In this document: in pieces, positions 1 to 9,100 of the stretch
How the letters are laid out: each line of letters starts with the position of its first letter
Numbering within the stretch: position 1 is the stretch's first letter
Source of the DNA: Nisaea acidiphila
GTDB taxonomy: Bacteria > Pseudomonadota > Alphaproteobacteria > Thalassobaculales > Thalassobaculaceae
DNA: 64,000 bases
Direction: 5' to 3'
NCBI RefSeq assembly: GCF_024662015.1
Contig: NZ_CP102480.1
Span: 3,246,001-3,310,000 of the forward strand
Position numbers and translations under genes: made by a program
The notes under the pieces: generated by a model
Told to the model about the DNA's origin: nothing
The model's database searches: none
What the model saw: the letters and a program-made list of their open reading frames with translations, nothing else

Positions 1-101
1 GCGAGCGCGGCCATCGCGGTTGCGGGAATATCATCCGCAAAATCCGTTTCGCGCCAGAGAACCTGGTGCGGTTGATTTTCGACGAGCCGCAATTGATGCA
101 T
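1..101 (-). CDS. Partial CDS, 5' end only, product unknown
   Basis: An open frame begins with ATG at 101 on the minus strand and runs off the left edge of the window after 33 codons without a stop. The visible start reads MHQLRLVENQ and the codons follow the local GC-rich third-position pattern. A purine-containing stretch (TCTGGA) just upstream could serve as a weak ribosome binding site. With only 33 residues I cannot name a family. The next gene on this strand ends at 293, so this would be the next gene downstream on the same strand. Confidence 0.4.
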   Translation of the reverse strand, partial: MHQLRLVENQPHQVLWRETDFADDIPATAMAAL

Positions 102-222
102 TCCAGAAGAGCCTTTTTGGTCAGGCAATGGTTGTTTGTGTGCGTACCTTATGGTGACTCGCGGATGTCTGTCCAGCAGGATTGAGCCTAATTTTTTCAG
201 GGTTGCTGCAATGCGGCAGAAA

Positions 223-248
223 CCGGGCCGGAGGAGCTTCCGGTCCGG
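223..248 (-). terminator. Probable Rho-independent terminator after the 293-1117 gene
   Basis: Two 10-base arms (223-232 and 239-248) form a GC-rich stem with one A-C mismatch and a 6-base loop. Read on the minus strand it is followed by TTTCT. It lies about 45 bases after the stop codon of the minus-strand secreted-protein gene. Confidence 0.5.
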
Positions 249-292
249 CTGTCATTGACGCAACCGGATGGCCCGTCGGGGCGTTGCCGAAG

Positions 293-1117
293 TCAGAATC
301 CGGCGCTGCCATCCCAGTACTTGTCGTTCAGGATCTTCATCAGTTCGTCGTGACTGTTCTCGAGGCAGCCACGCAACCGCACCTTGTAGCCTTGGTCGCC
401 GTAAGCCTTGCAGCGGTCATAGGCTTCGCGCGCCTTCTCGATGCCTGCGGGCGAGAAGGCTTTCAGGCTGGTTGGGCTCGCCGCCTTTCCCCAGACCCCG
501 TCGCGCAATGGCTGTGCGGCGTACCCACCGGCCGGCAGCAGGTTGATCAGACGGGACATCATGGCGCCGGCATCGGCGCGGGGCGAGCCGTTCTCGAAAT
601 AACCCTCGGCCAGCACCCGCTGCTCGCCATTGGCCGCTTCCAGATCCTTGGCGCTCGGCCGGGCGGCAATGGAAGGCTCGGCGCGCGGCAGCAGGGAGAC
701 CCGGCGCGGCACGCGGAGCGAGACGGACGCGGCATCCAGCGAGGCGAGGCGGGCCGCGTCCATTGAGATCCGGACGGAGGTATAGGCGCCGGTGCTCTCG
801 AAATGCAGAAGGCCGGCGGCGGAGAATTCGGCGATGCTGCCGTCGTTCTTGGCCACGACCATGGTGATGTCGCCCTGGCCGGCGGCGTCGTAGACATGGC
901 CTTCACTCGGCTTCGGGCGCTGTTCCTGCAGGCAGAAGGCGGAGAAGAAACCGCTGCAGGCGCCGTCCGCGCAATCCAGCGGTACCGGGAGCTTGGTCGC
1001 GACGAGGCCGAGCACCTGCGGAAGTTCGGCCGTCTTCGCGGCCGCACGGGTTTCCGCCGTGCCGAATCCTGCCAGAAGGCCGGCGGTAAGGGTGAGGGAC
1101 GCAATCTGACGGAACAT
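293..1117 (-). CDS. Conserved hypothetical exported protein
   Basis: A 274-residue protein that I do not recognise. The ATG at 1117 is preceded by GAGGAAATGCCCC, a good ribosome binding site. The longer open frame upstream on this strand is antisense to mttB and is not credible. Residues 1 to about 25 form a signal peptide (short basic start, hydrophobic core, Ala-rich cleavage region), so the product should act in the periplasm. Cysteines near residues 49, 54 and 62 (DCADGACSGFFSAFC) and two in the C-terminal part (RCKAYGDQ, RGCLEN) could form disulfides. It is transcribed divergently from mttB across about 250 bases and ends before a hairpin terminator. No enzymatic motif is visible. Existence is well supported; function is open. 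Confidence 0.75.
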   Translation of the reverse strand: MFRQIASLTLTAGLLAGFGTAETRAAAKTAELPQVLGLVATKLPVPLDCADGACSGFFSAFCLQEQRPKPSEGHVYDAAGQGDITMVVAKNDGSIAEFSAAGLLHFESTGAYTSVRISMDAARLASLDAASVSLRVPRRVSLLPRAEPSIAARPSAKDLEAANGEQRVLAEGYFENGSPRADAGAMMSRLINLLPAGGYAAQPLRDGVWGKAASPTSLKAFSPAGIEKAREAYDRCKAYGDQGYKVRLRGCLENSHDELMKILNDKYWDGSAGF

Positions 1118-1369
1118 GGGGCATTTCCTCCTGTTCGGGCCGGATTGGCGCGCCGGAGCGGCGCGGGTTTCCGGCTTTTGCGTTTGACCCAGCTTCTCAC
1201 CGCCGGACCTTCGGTTCAATGGCGAAGCGCAGCCCCTCGCAGCTTGGTGAAGTGGCCGAATTTGCCTGATCTTGGTCAAAGTCCGACAGGGAGTGACGCG
1301 CATTAGAAAGTTCGTGCCTCCAATCGTGATCATATCGGCTGAACAAAGTGTCTTCTGGAGGAAGCCGAG

Positions 1370-2962
1370 ATGGCCGCTGCACCGGATCTCGAAGTGACTG
1401 GAACCGAGGCCGCTCCGGCCGAGGGACGTGGACGCCGCGGGCGCGGCGGAGGCGGCGGACGCGAGGCGCGCCGGGCACTCCGCGCGAGGCCGAGCCAGGT
1501 CCAGGCGCCCTACATCACGCGCAACGTGCCGGTCTACGAGATCCTGAGCGAGGAAGCGCTTGAGATCATCGAGGCCAATGCCGACACCATCATGGAAGAG
1601 ATCGGCATCGAGTTTCAGGATGACGAGGAGGCGCTCGCCCTCTGGCGCGACGCCGGCGCGGACGTCCGGGGCACGCGCGTCCATATCCCGCGCGGCCTCG
1701 CCCGCAAGCTGGCGGAGACCGCACCCTCGAGCTTCACCCAGCATGCCCGCAACCCGGCCCGTTCGGTCGAGGTCGGCGGCAAGAACACGATTTTCGCCCC
1801 GGTCTACGGCCCGCCCTTCGTCAGCGATGTCGATGGCGGCCGGCGCTATGCGACGATCGAGGACTTCCAGAATTTCGTGAAGCTGACCTACATGCTGCCG
1901 TCGCTGCACCATAGCGGCGGCACGGTGTGCGAGCCGGTCGATCTGCCCGTGAACAAGCGGCATTTCGACATGGTCTATGCCCACATGAAATACAGCGACA
2001 AGCCGTTCATGGGCTCCGTCACCGCGCCGGAGCGGGCGCAGGACACGGTGGACATGGCGAAGATCCTGTTCGGCGCCGAGTTCGTCGAGAACAACACGGT
2101 CTGCACCAGCCTGATCAATGCCAACTCGCCGATGGTCTGGGACGGCACCATGCTGGGGGCGCTGAAGACCTATGCCCGCAACAACCAGGCCTGCATCACC
2201 ACGCCCTTCATTCTCGCCGGCGCGATGTCGCCGGTGACGGTGGCGGGCACGCTGGCGCAGACGCTGGCCGAGGCGATGGCCGGCATTGCCTTCACCCAGC
2301 TCGTGCGCCCCGGCGCGCCGGTGATCTTCGGCTCTTTCGCCAGCTCGATCTCCATGCAGTCCGGCGCGCCGACCTTCGGCACGCCGGAGCCGGCCATGGT
2401 GCTCTATGGCTGCGCTCAGCTCGCCCGCCGTCTCGGCGTTCCGTTCCGCTCCGGCGGCTCGCTCTGCGGCTCCAAGTCCCCGGATGCGCAGGCGGCCTAC
2501 GAGTCGGCGCAAACCCTGAACCCGACGGTGATGGGCGGGGTCAATTTCGTGCTCCATGCGGCCGGCTGGCTCGAGGGCGGGCTCGTCGCCTCCTACGAGA
2601 AGCTGCTGATGGATGCCGACCAGCTCGCCATGATGCCGACCCTGCTCGGCGGCGTGGACATCACGGAGAACGGCCAGGCGATGGACGCGATCCGCGAGGT
2701 CGGCCCCGGCAAGCACTTCCTCGGCTGCGCCCATACCCAGGCGAATTTCGAGACCGCATTCTTCCGCTCCCAGGTGGCGGACAACAACACCTACGAACAG
2801 TGGGCAGCCGAAGGCTCCCGGGACGCCTACACGCGCATGGGCGACCGGGTGAAGACCATGCTGGCGGAATATCAGGCGCCGGAAATCGATCCGGCGATGG
2901 ACGAGGCGCTGGTCGAGTTCATGGCGAAGCGCAAGGCGAGCTTCCCGGACTCGAATATTTGA
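1370..2962 (+). CDS. mttB: MttB-family (COG5598) corrinoid-dependent methyltransferase, pyrrolysine-free
   Basis: A 530-residue protein of the trimethylamine methyltransferase MttB superfamily, whose members move a methyl group from a quaternary or tertiary amine to a corrinoid protein. The frame has no internal amber codon, so it belongs to the non-pyrrolysine branch that includes glycine betaine methyltransferase MtgB and relatives acting on proline betaine, carnitine and gamma-butyrobetaine. Residues from about 45 onward match the family throughout (EEIGIEF near the start, GGTVCEPVD, GSVTAPERAQD, SGAPTFGTPEPA, FLGCAHTQANFET). Residues of about 18-35 are a Gly/Arg-rich tail. The ATG at 1370 follows CTGGAGGA. 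The sarcosine oxidase operon lies downstream, and the likely corrinoid partner is at 55748-56461. The substrate cannot be told from sequence alone; glycine betaine or a related betaine is my inference. Confidence 0.88.
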   Translation: MAAAPDLEVTGTEAAPAEGRGRRGRGGGGGREARRALRARPSQVQAPYITRNVPVYEILSEEALEIIEANADTIMEEIGIEFQDDEEALALWRDAGADVRGTRVHIPRGLARKLAETAPSSFTQHARNPARSVEVGGKNTIFAPVYGPPFVSDVDGGRRYATIEDFQNFVKLTYMLPSLHHSGGTVCEPVDLPVNKRHFDMVYAHMKYSDKPFMGSVTAPERAQDTVDMAKILFGAEFVENNTVCTSLINANSPMVWDGTMLGALKTYARNNQACITTPFILAGAMSPVTVAGTLAQTLAEAMAGIAFTQLVRPGAPVIFGSFASSISMQSGAPTFGTPEPAMVLYGCAQLARRLGVPFRSGGSLCGSKSPDAQAAYESAQTLNPTVMGGVNFVLHAAGWLEGGLVASYEKLLMDADQLAMMPTLLGGVDITENGQAMDAIREVGPGKHFLGCAHTQANFETAFFRSQVADNNTYEQWAAEGSRDAYTRMGDRVKTMLAEYQAPEIDPAMDEALVEFMAKRKASFPDSNI

Positions 2963-3051
2963 TCTGAGTGATGGCAGCGCGGCGGTTTACTGGCCGTTGC
3001 GCCTGCTTTTCAGCTGGATCTTGCGGGGGGCTGCTCCGGTTAGATGTAACG

Positions 3052-3453
3052 TCAGCTTTCGCCCGTTGGCATCGTGGCTGGTGCTTCTCTTCCTTTCGGA
3101 TCATTTCCGTAAGGGTTCGGGCCAATCGTACCGTCCTGTATCGTCATGAAAAAGTACGCCACCCAACCGACTATCGGGACAAACAGGATCAGCAGCCAGT
3201 AGCCGCTTTGATTGATGTCGTGAAGCCGGCGAACGCTCACGGAGATTGACGGCAAGATCACAACCAACGTCAGTATGGCATCGAACGGCCCATACAATCC
3301 CACGCTCTTGAGGAAATGCGTATCGAGTGCGTCGGCAATGAGGCCTGCGATGAATAGCGCAAGAAAGAAGTACCAGTACTCTGATCGTCTCGCCCGGCCA
3401 CGGAAGGTTGCGTACTTTTTGAAGCAGGTCGAAGTGGCTTCGATGAAATTCAT
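3052..3453 (-). CDS. DUF805 membrane protein
   Basis: A 133-residue inner-membrane protein of the DUF805 family. The start MNFIEATSTC at 3453 is chosen over a longer frame because GGGGGCCGG lies just upstream and DUF805 proteins usually begin this way. The family signature is visible: FRGRARRSEYWYF near residue 20, several hydrophobic segments (about 30-45, 58-78 and 90-115), and the HDINQSGYW motif between them, followed by a short Gly/Asn-rich tail (DGTIGPNPYG). DUF805 proteins are small multi-pass membrane proteins of unknown function. It is convergent with mttB, with about 90 bases between the stop codons. Confidence 0.85.
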   Translation of the reverse strand: MNFIEATSTCFKKYATFRGRARRSEYWYFFLALFIAGLIADALDTHFLKSVGLYGPFDAILTLVVILPSISVSVRRLHDINQSGYWLLILFVPIVGWVAYFFMTIQDGTIGPNPYGNDPKGREAPATMPTGES

Positions 3454-3525
3454 GGCCGGCCCCCAATGTGTTATCATGTTCCCGAGCAGTATCGCCTTGT
3501 TCGGAAACATGTTTTGTGACGTGGC

Positions 3526-4653
3526 TCACCACCCATTTCGCCGCTTCCAATGCGCGACGATCTCGTCCGAGCCTTCCGCGAATACTTCGTATCCCTCATA
3601 GGCCGCGACCGTCATGCAGACATGGTTCGGCAGGACGCGCACCTTTGCGCCAATCGGCAGCTTGTCGTAGAGCGCCGGGTCGCCGACCGCGACCTCGCCA
3701 TGCTCCTGGTGGGTGCCGCGGATGGTGAGGCCGTCCAGCGGGGTGCCGGTTTCGAGATCCGCAAGTAGACCGAAGCCCATGTCGCCGCTCTCGCCGAGCG
3801 CCTCGGTCGAGCGGTCCTTGGAGAGGGCGATGCCGCCCGCATCCAGCATCAGCGTGCCGCGCCCTCTGTTGTGCGAGATCACGCTGGCGACGACGGAGGA
3901 CGCAATGTCCTCGATCCCGTGGGAGCCGATGCCGGCCTGGAAGAGATCGCCCAGCGTATAGACGCCCGGGCGCATCTCGGTCACGCCCTCCAGATGATCG
4001 GCATAGAGCGCCGTCGGGGTGGAGCCGACGCTGACGATGGGGCAGGCGAGTCCTTCGGCGCGCAGCGCTTCCGCCGCCGCGACTGCGCTGTCCCGTTCCG
4101 TCGCGGCGACGGCGCGCATGTCGTCCGGCGTTCGGCCGCGATAGGAATGGCCGGCATGGGTCATGACACCGGCAAGGGTGGCGCGTTCGGCGTCGGCGAG
4201 GATGAGGGCGATCTCCAGCAGCAGGGCCTTGTCATGATCGACGCCGGTGCGGTGCTCGCCGCAATCCACCTCGATCATTACCGAATGGCGGCCCGGATGG
4301 GCGGCGATCGCCTCGGCCGCCTCCAGGCTGTCGATCAGGATCTTCAGGTCGGCGCCTTTCGCGGTCAGGGCCGCCGCGCGGTCCAGCTTCGAGGGCGGGA
4401 TGCATACCGCGTAGAGGATATCCGGGAAGCCATGCTCAAAGAGATATTCCGCCTCGGCCAGCGTCGAAACAGTGACGCCGCCGGGCTGGCCCGCCGTCGC
4501 GAGCTTCGCGATCTCCGCCGACTTGCCGGTCTTCATGTGCGGCCGGAGCGCGACGCCGAGTTCGGCCGCGCGTGCGGACATGCGGGAACAGTTCCGTGCC
4601 AGTCGCGTTTTGTCGAGGATCAGGCAGGGGGTCTGAAGGTCGGAGAGTTTCAT
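3526..4653 (-). CDS. D-threonine aldolase / D-serine dehydratase-like PLP enzyme (DSD1 family)
   Basis: A 375-residue fold-type III PLP enzyme with an alanine-racemase-type N-terminal barrel. The PLP lysine is K41 in RPHMKTGK, where most relatives have HMKTHK. The C-terminal metal site is visible as LPNHVC, His344 and Cys346, the His-x-Cys pair of eukaryotic-type D-serine dehydratases; D-threonine aldolases usually have His-x-Asp. Other family segments are MIEVDCGEHRTGV, MTHAGHSY, VSVGSTPT and MRPGVYTLGD. Relatives cleave D-3-hydroxy amino acids to glycine plus an aldehyde, or dehydrate D-serine or D-hydroxyaspartate. Its position next to glycine-producing sarcosine oxidase suggests a role around glycine or hydroxy-amino-acid metabolism, but which reaction it catalyses is not settled. 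Confidence 0.85.
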   Translation of the reverse strand: MKLSDLQTPCLILDKTRLARNCSRMSARAAELGVALRPHMKTGKSAEIAKLATAGQPGGVTVSTLAEAEYLFEHGFPDILYAVCIPPSKLDRAAALTAKGADLKILIDSLEAAEAIAAHPGRHSVMIEVDCGEHRTGVDHDKALLLEIALILADAERATLAGVMTHAGHSYRGRTPDDMRAVAATERDSAVAAAEALRAEGLACPIVSVGSTPTALYADHLEGVTEMRPGVYTLGDLFQAGIGSHGIEDIASSVVASVISHNRGRGTLMLDAGGIALSKDRSTEALGESGDMGFGLLADLETGTPLDGLTIRGTHQEHGEVAVGDPALYDKLPIGAKVRVLPNHVCMTVAAYEGYEVFAEGSDEIVAHWKRRNGW

Positions 4654-4731
4654 CGCGGAGGCTCTTGAAGCGGGTGGCTCGGGAGGAGCGGCAGCCTAGG
4701 CCCGCCGGCAGGCACGGGGCAAGCCGCCTGA

Positions 4732-5502
4732 TCAGCGCCCGGCGATTGCCGCGAAAGTCTCGTTGCTGATCCAGCCGGTGGCGAGGCCTTCCGCCCAGGA
4801 CGGGCTGCCGCGCTCCATCGCGATCCGGGACATCTCCAGATGATCGTAGGGCACGTGCCGGTGCGTGACCGACCAGTCCTCGCCTTGTTGCTCCAGGATT
4901 GCGTAGCAGGCGTTCGGATTGCCGGCCTGAACCTTATGAGGCGCCGGCTCGATATCGATATAGGCGGGGCAGCCGACGCTGCCCGGATTGACGATCAGGC
5001 GTCCGTCCGCAAGCGCCACGGTGCGCGGCAGGTGCGTGTGGGCGCAGAGGATCAGTTTCTGCTCGATACCCTGTGCCCGCGCCTCGATATCCTTCAGCGC
5101 GGCGCTGCGTACCCGTCCGTCCTGCGTCACCTGTTCGAGCCAGTAGGTGTTGTCGTCTTCCGGCGTGCCGTGGCAGAGGAAGATTTCGTCGCGCCAGATC
5201 AGGGTCGCCGGGAGCTCGCGGATCCAGTCCAGCGTGTCCGAGCCAAGCTGATCGTGCGCGATGCGGTCCGACTTGCCCATCTCCTCGGGCGCCTGCTCGA
5301 TAAGCCAACGGTCGTGATTGCCGCGGATCGAGACCGCGTCGATGCCGCGCAGGAGTTCGGCTGTGCCCTCCGCATCGAGCGGGCTGCTGAAGAAATCCCC
5401 GAGATTGACGATCTCGGAGATTCCCTGATTCCTGATATCGGCGAGGACCGCCTCAAGGGCGAGGCTGTTGCCGTGGATATCGGCGATGGCGGCGAACTTC
5501 AT
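4732..5502 (-). CDS. Calcineurin-like metallophosphoesterase
   Basis: A 256-residue binuclear-metal phosphoesterase. All the metal-binding signatures are present in order: DIHGN near residue 9, LGDFFSSP, RGNHDRW, LCHGTPE and CAHTHLPR, followed by NPGSVGCPAY, which is typical of the YfcE/MJ0936-like branch of small phosphodiesterases. There is no signal peptide, so it is cytoplasmic. I use the ATG at 5502; an in-frame GTG at 5520 adds six residues and neither has a strong ribosome binding site. The gene follows soxG by 28 bases on the same strand, so it may be co-transcribed with the sox operon, although no link to sarcosine metabolism is known. The substrate is unknown. Confidence 0.86.
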   Translation of the reverse strand: MKFAAIADIHGNSLALEAVLADIRNQGISEIVNLGDFFSSPLDAEGTAELLRGIDAVSIRGNHDRWLIEQAPEEMGKSDRIAHDQLGSDTLDWIRELPATLIWRDEIFLCHGTPEDDNTYWLEQVTQDGRVRSAALKDIEARAQGIEQKLILCAHTHLPRTVALADGRLIVNPGSVGCPAYIDIEPAPHKVQAGNPNACYAILEQQGEDWSVTHRHVPYDHLEMSRIAMERGSPSWAEGLATGWISNETFAAIAGR

Positions 5503-5530
5503 GGCGCGAGTGTAACGCACCGGATGTGGT

Positions 5531-6133
5531 TCAGCCCAGATTTTCTATTCGGACCCCGAATTCCAGCCCGGCATCTTCCAGATAGGTCCAGAGGTATTCG
5601 GCAAAGCTCGCGCGCACGAGAATGTCGTAGGTCGGTGTCTCGTCGATCTGGTCGAACAGCACGGTGATGCGGCCGATATGGCTCTGGGTACAGCGTCCGG
5701 CGCCGAATTCGCGCGGATGCAGGTCGATGGCGCAGCCCTTGGCCATGACGTCGCGGGCATGGCGGCCGGAGAGCCGGATCATGGTGTGGTGCTCGGTCAC
5801 CTCGGTGACCGCGGCATGCTGGCCGTCGAGTGCCGTGGCGAGCTTGCCCGCGAGTTCCGTATCGTCGCCATAGACCATCCACTCGTCGGGGCCGGTCCAG
5901 AGGATGCGGACATCCTTCGTGGCGGCGACCGTGTTGGCCTCCGCCGGGGGGACGGCACCGAGGACGGATTTGATGGCCGAGACGAAAGCCTTTTCCGAGA
6001 GATGGCCGCGCAGCACCAGCTTGGAGCGGAACGGGATCTCGGTCAGCACGACGCCCGCATCGGCCGGGCCGCCATGGATGATGTCGAGCGGGGCGAGCGC
6101 GGAGCGCGTCTTCAGGTCTGCCAGATCAGCCAT
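5531..6133 (-). CDS. soxG: Sarcosine oxidase gamma subunit
   Basis: A 200-residue protein with the SoxG fold, which is related to aminomethyltransferase (GcvT) domains. Visible features are LGAVPPAEANTV, WTGPDEWMVYG, the segment around TEHHTMIRLSGRHARDVMAKGCAIDLHP, and a C-terminal FAEYLWTYLEDAGLEFG. It is the smallest-conserved subunit of heterotetrameric sarcosine oxidase and is needed for assembly. Its start overlaps the soxA stop by 8 bases, showing translational coupling at the end of the soxBDAG operon. Function is secure from operon position plus sequence. Confidence 0.93.
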   Translation of the reverse strand: MADLADLKTRSALAPLDIIHGGPADAGVVLTEIPFRSKLVLRGHLSEKAFVSAIKSVLGAVPPAEANTVAATKDVRILWTGPDEWMVYGDDTELAGKLATALDGQHAAVTEVTEHHTMIRLSGRHARDVMAKGCAIDLHPREFGAGRCTQSHIGRITVLFDQIDETPTYDILVRASFAEYLWTYLEDAGLEFGVRIENLG

Positions 6134-9100
6134 TGATCCGCTCTCCTTCCAGATCGAAGAACCGGGGTTCGGTCACCGTCACTTTCACGACCTTGTCCTC
6201 AAGCGGGACATGCAGGGTCTGGCCGTGCCGTTTGTGTCCGCCCTTGATCAGCGCCATGGCGATGGAACGGCCGCAATTCGGGCTGTAGTAGCTCGACGTC
6301 ACGTGCCCCAGCATCTCCATCGGCGGTTCGGGTTTCAGGTTTTCCACCACGTGCCCGCCTTCCGGCAGCACCACGTTCGGATCCTCCGTCAGCAGGCCGA
6401 CAAGCTGTTTCCTGTCCTCGGCCGCCATCGACTCGCGTTCGAGGGAGCGCTTGCCGATGAAGTCCGGCTTCTTCTTGGAGACGATCCAGTCCATGCCGAG
6501 ATCGAGGGGCGTCACCGTGCCGTCGGTTTCCTGCCCGACGATGATGAAGCCCTTTTCGGCGCGCAGCACGTGCATGGTCTCGGTGCCGTAGGGCGTGATG
6601 TCGAATTCCTTGCCCGCCTCCATCAGCGCCTCCCAGAGGGCGAGGCCGTAGCGGGCCGGCACGTTCACCTCGAAGGACAATTCGCCGGTGAAGGAGATCC
6701 GGTAGATCTTCGCCGGAATGCCGGCGACCGTGCCTTCCTTCATCGACATGAAAGGGAAGGCCTCGGTGGAGAAGTCGATATCGGAGCAGAGCTTTTCCAT
6801 CAGCGCACGGCTCTTCGGGCCGTTCACGGCGACGACCGACCATTGCTCGGTCACCGAGGAGAAGAAGACCTTCAGCTCCGGCCATTCCGTCTGATGCCAT
6901 TCCTCCAGCCAGGAAAGCACGTTTGCCGCGCCGCCGGTGGTGGTGGTCATATGGAAATGGTTATCGCCGATGCGGGTGGTGACGCCGTCATCCATGACCA
7001 TGCCGTCTTCCTTCAGCATCAGCCCGTAGCGGCAGCGCCCGACGCCGAGTTTCGCCCAAGCGTTGGTGTAGATGCGGTTGAGGAACTCGGCGGCGTCCGG
7101 ACCCTGGATGTCGATCTTGCCGAGGGTCGAGGCGTCGAGGATGCCGACAGAGTCGCGCACCGCCTTCACCTCGCGGTCGATCGCCTGGCGGAAAGTCTCG
7201 CCCGCTTTCGGGAAGTACCAGGCGCGCATCCACTGGCCGACATGCTCGAATTTGGCGCCGTTCGACCGCGCCCACTCGTCGATCCGGGTCTTGCGCACCG
7301 GCTCGAAGAGCGGCCCGACATTGCGCCCGGTATAGGCGCCGATGGTGGCCGGTGTATAGGGCGGGCGGAAGGTCGTCGTGCCGGTCGCGGGGATCTCGGA
7401 GGCGAGTACGTCGGAGAGGATCGCCAGCGCGTTGACGTTCGAGGTCTTGCCCTGGTCGGTGCCCATGCCGGTCGTCGTGTAGCGCTTCAGGTGCTCGACC
7501 GAGCGGTATCCCTCGCGGGCGGCGAGCTGCACGTCCGCGGCGGTCACATCGTTCTGGAAGTCGACGAAATGCTTGCCCTTGCGGCCGAGTTTCGCCTTGC
7601 CCGGTGCGATCCAGAGCGGGCGGAGCGCGCCCTGTTCCGGCTCGCTCGATTTCGGCGCGGCGGGCGCGCGGCCCTTGAAACCGGCCTCGCGGGCCGCCTC
7701 GGCACCGAGCTTGAGCCCTTCCTTCAGGGCGTCGGCAAGGGCGAAGGTCCCGTTGCAGGCGCCGGCGCTGGCGAGCGCCTGGCTTGCCGTACCCGGCAGG
7801 AAGGCGGCCATCTCGTCATTCCAGGCGAGCTTGCCCTTGGCCTGCGAGAAAAGATGCACGGTCGGATTCCAGCCGCCGGACATGGCGACGAGATCGCAGT
7901 TCACCGACTTGGCCGAGCCGGTGACGCCGGCACCGGTCGCATCGAGCTGCATGACCTCGATGCCGCTCACCCTGTTCTTGCCCTGCACGGAGACGATGCC
8001 GTGGTTCTCGTAGATCGTGATCCCCTTGGCACGGGCCGCGTCGGCAAGCGCTCCGGAAACCTTGGTCCGTGCATCGACGATGGCCGCGACCTTGCCGTGC
8101 GCCTCCTCGATCGCGAGCGCGGTGCGGTAGGCGTCGTCGTTGTTGGTGAAGATCACCACCTTGCGGCCCGGCAGCACGCCATAGCGGTTCACATAGGTCC
8201 GCACGGCGGAGGAGAGCATAACGCCCGGACGGTCGTTATCGGAGAAGACCAGCGGCCGCTCGAGGGCGCCGGTCGCCAGCACCACGCGTTTCGCCCGGAT
8301 CTTCCAGAGCCGCTGCCGCGGCGTATGCTCCGGTGCCGCGCCGAGATGGTCGCTCACCCGTTCCAGCGCCGTCAGGTAGTTGTGGTCGTAATAGCCGGTA
8401 ACGGTGCAACGCTTGACCAGGGTCACGTCGGGCATGGCTTCCAGCTCGGCGACCGTCTCCGCCGCCCAGCGTGCCGGCGCCTTGCCGTCGATCTCGCTGT
8501 CGTTTTCCGAGAGCAGGGCGCCGCCCCAGTCCGCGGTCTCTTCCATCAGGATCACGCGGGCGCCGTTCCTGCCAGCCGCGAGCGCGGCGGCGAGACCGGC
8601 AGGGCCCCCGCCCACCACCAGCACGTCGGCATGGGCATGCATTTTCTCGTAGCGGTCCGGATCGCGGTCCTTTGGCGCCTTTCCGAGCCCGGCGGCATTC
8701 CGGATCACGTGCTCGTAGGTCATCCAGAGCGACGCCGGCCACATGAAGGTCTTGTAGTAGAAGCCGGACGGCAGCAGCCGGTGGAACACCGAGTTGATCG
8801 CCCCGACGTCATATTTCAGGCAGGGCCAGCGATTCTGACTCTCGGCCTGCAGCCCGTCGAAGATTTCGATCTGGGTCGCGCGCAGGTTCGGTTCGGTCTT
8901 GTTGCCGGCGCCGAGCTGGATCAGCGCGTTCGGTTCTTCAGAGCCGGCGCCGAGGATGCCGCGCGGACGGTGATACTTGAAGCTGCGGCCGACAAGATGC
9001 ACGCCGTTGGCAAGCAGGGCGGAGGCGAGCGTGTCGCCCTCGTAGCCCTCGTAGCTCTTGCCGTCGAAGGAGAAGCGAACCGGCTTCGTCCGGTCGATGC

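Noticed and set aside
293-2734. 813-codon minus-strand frame extending over mttB
   Set aside because: Only the part from ATG 1117 down has a ribosome binding site and a signal peptide; the rest is antisense to mttB.
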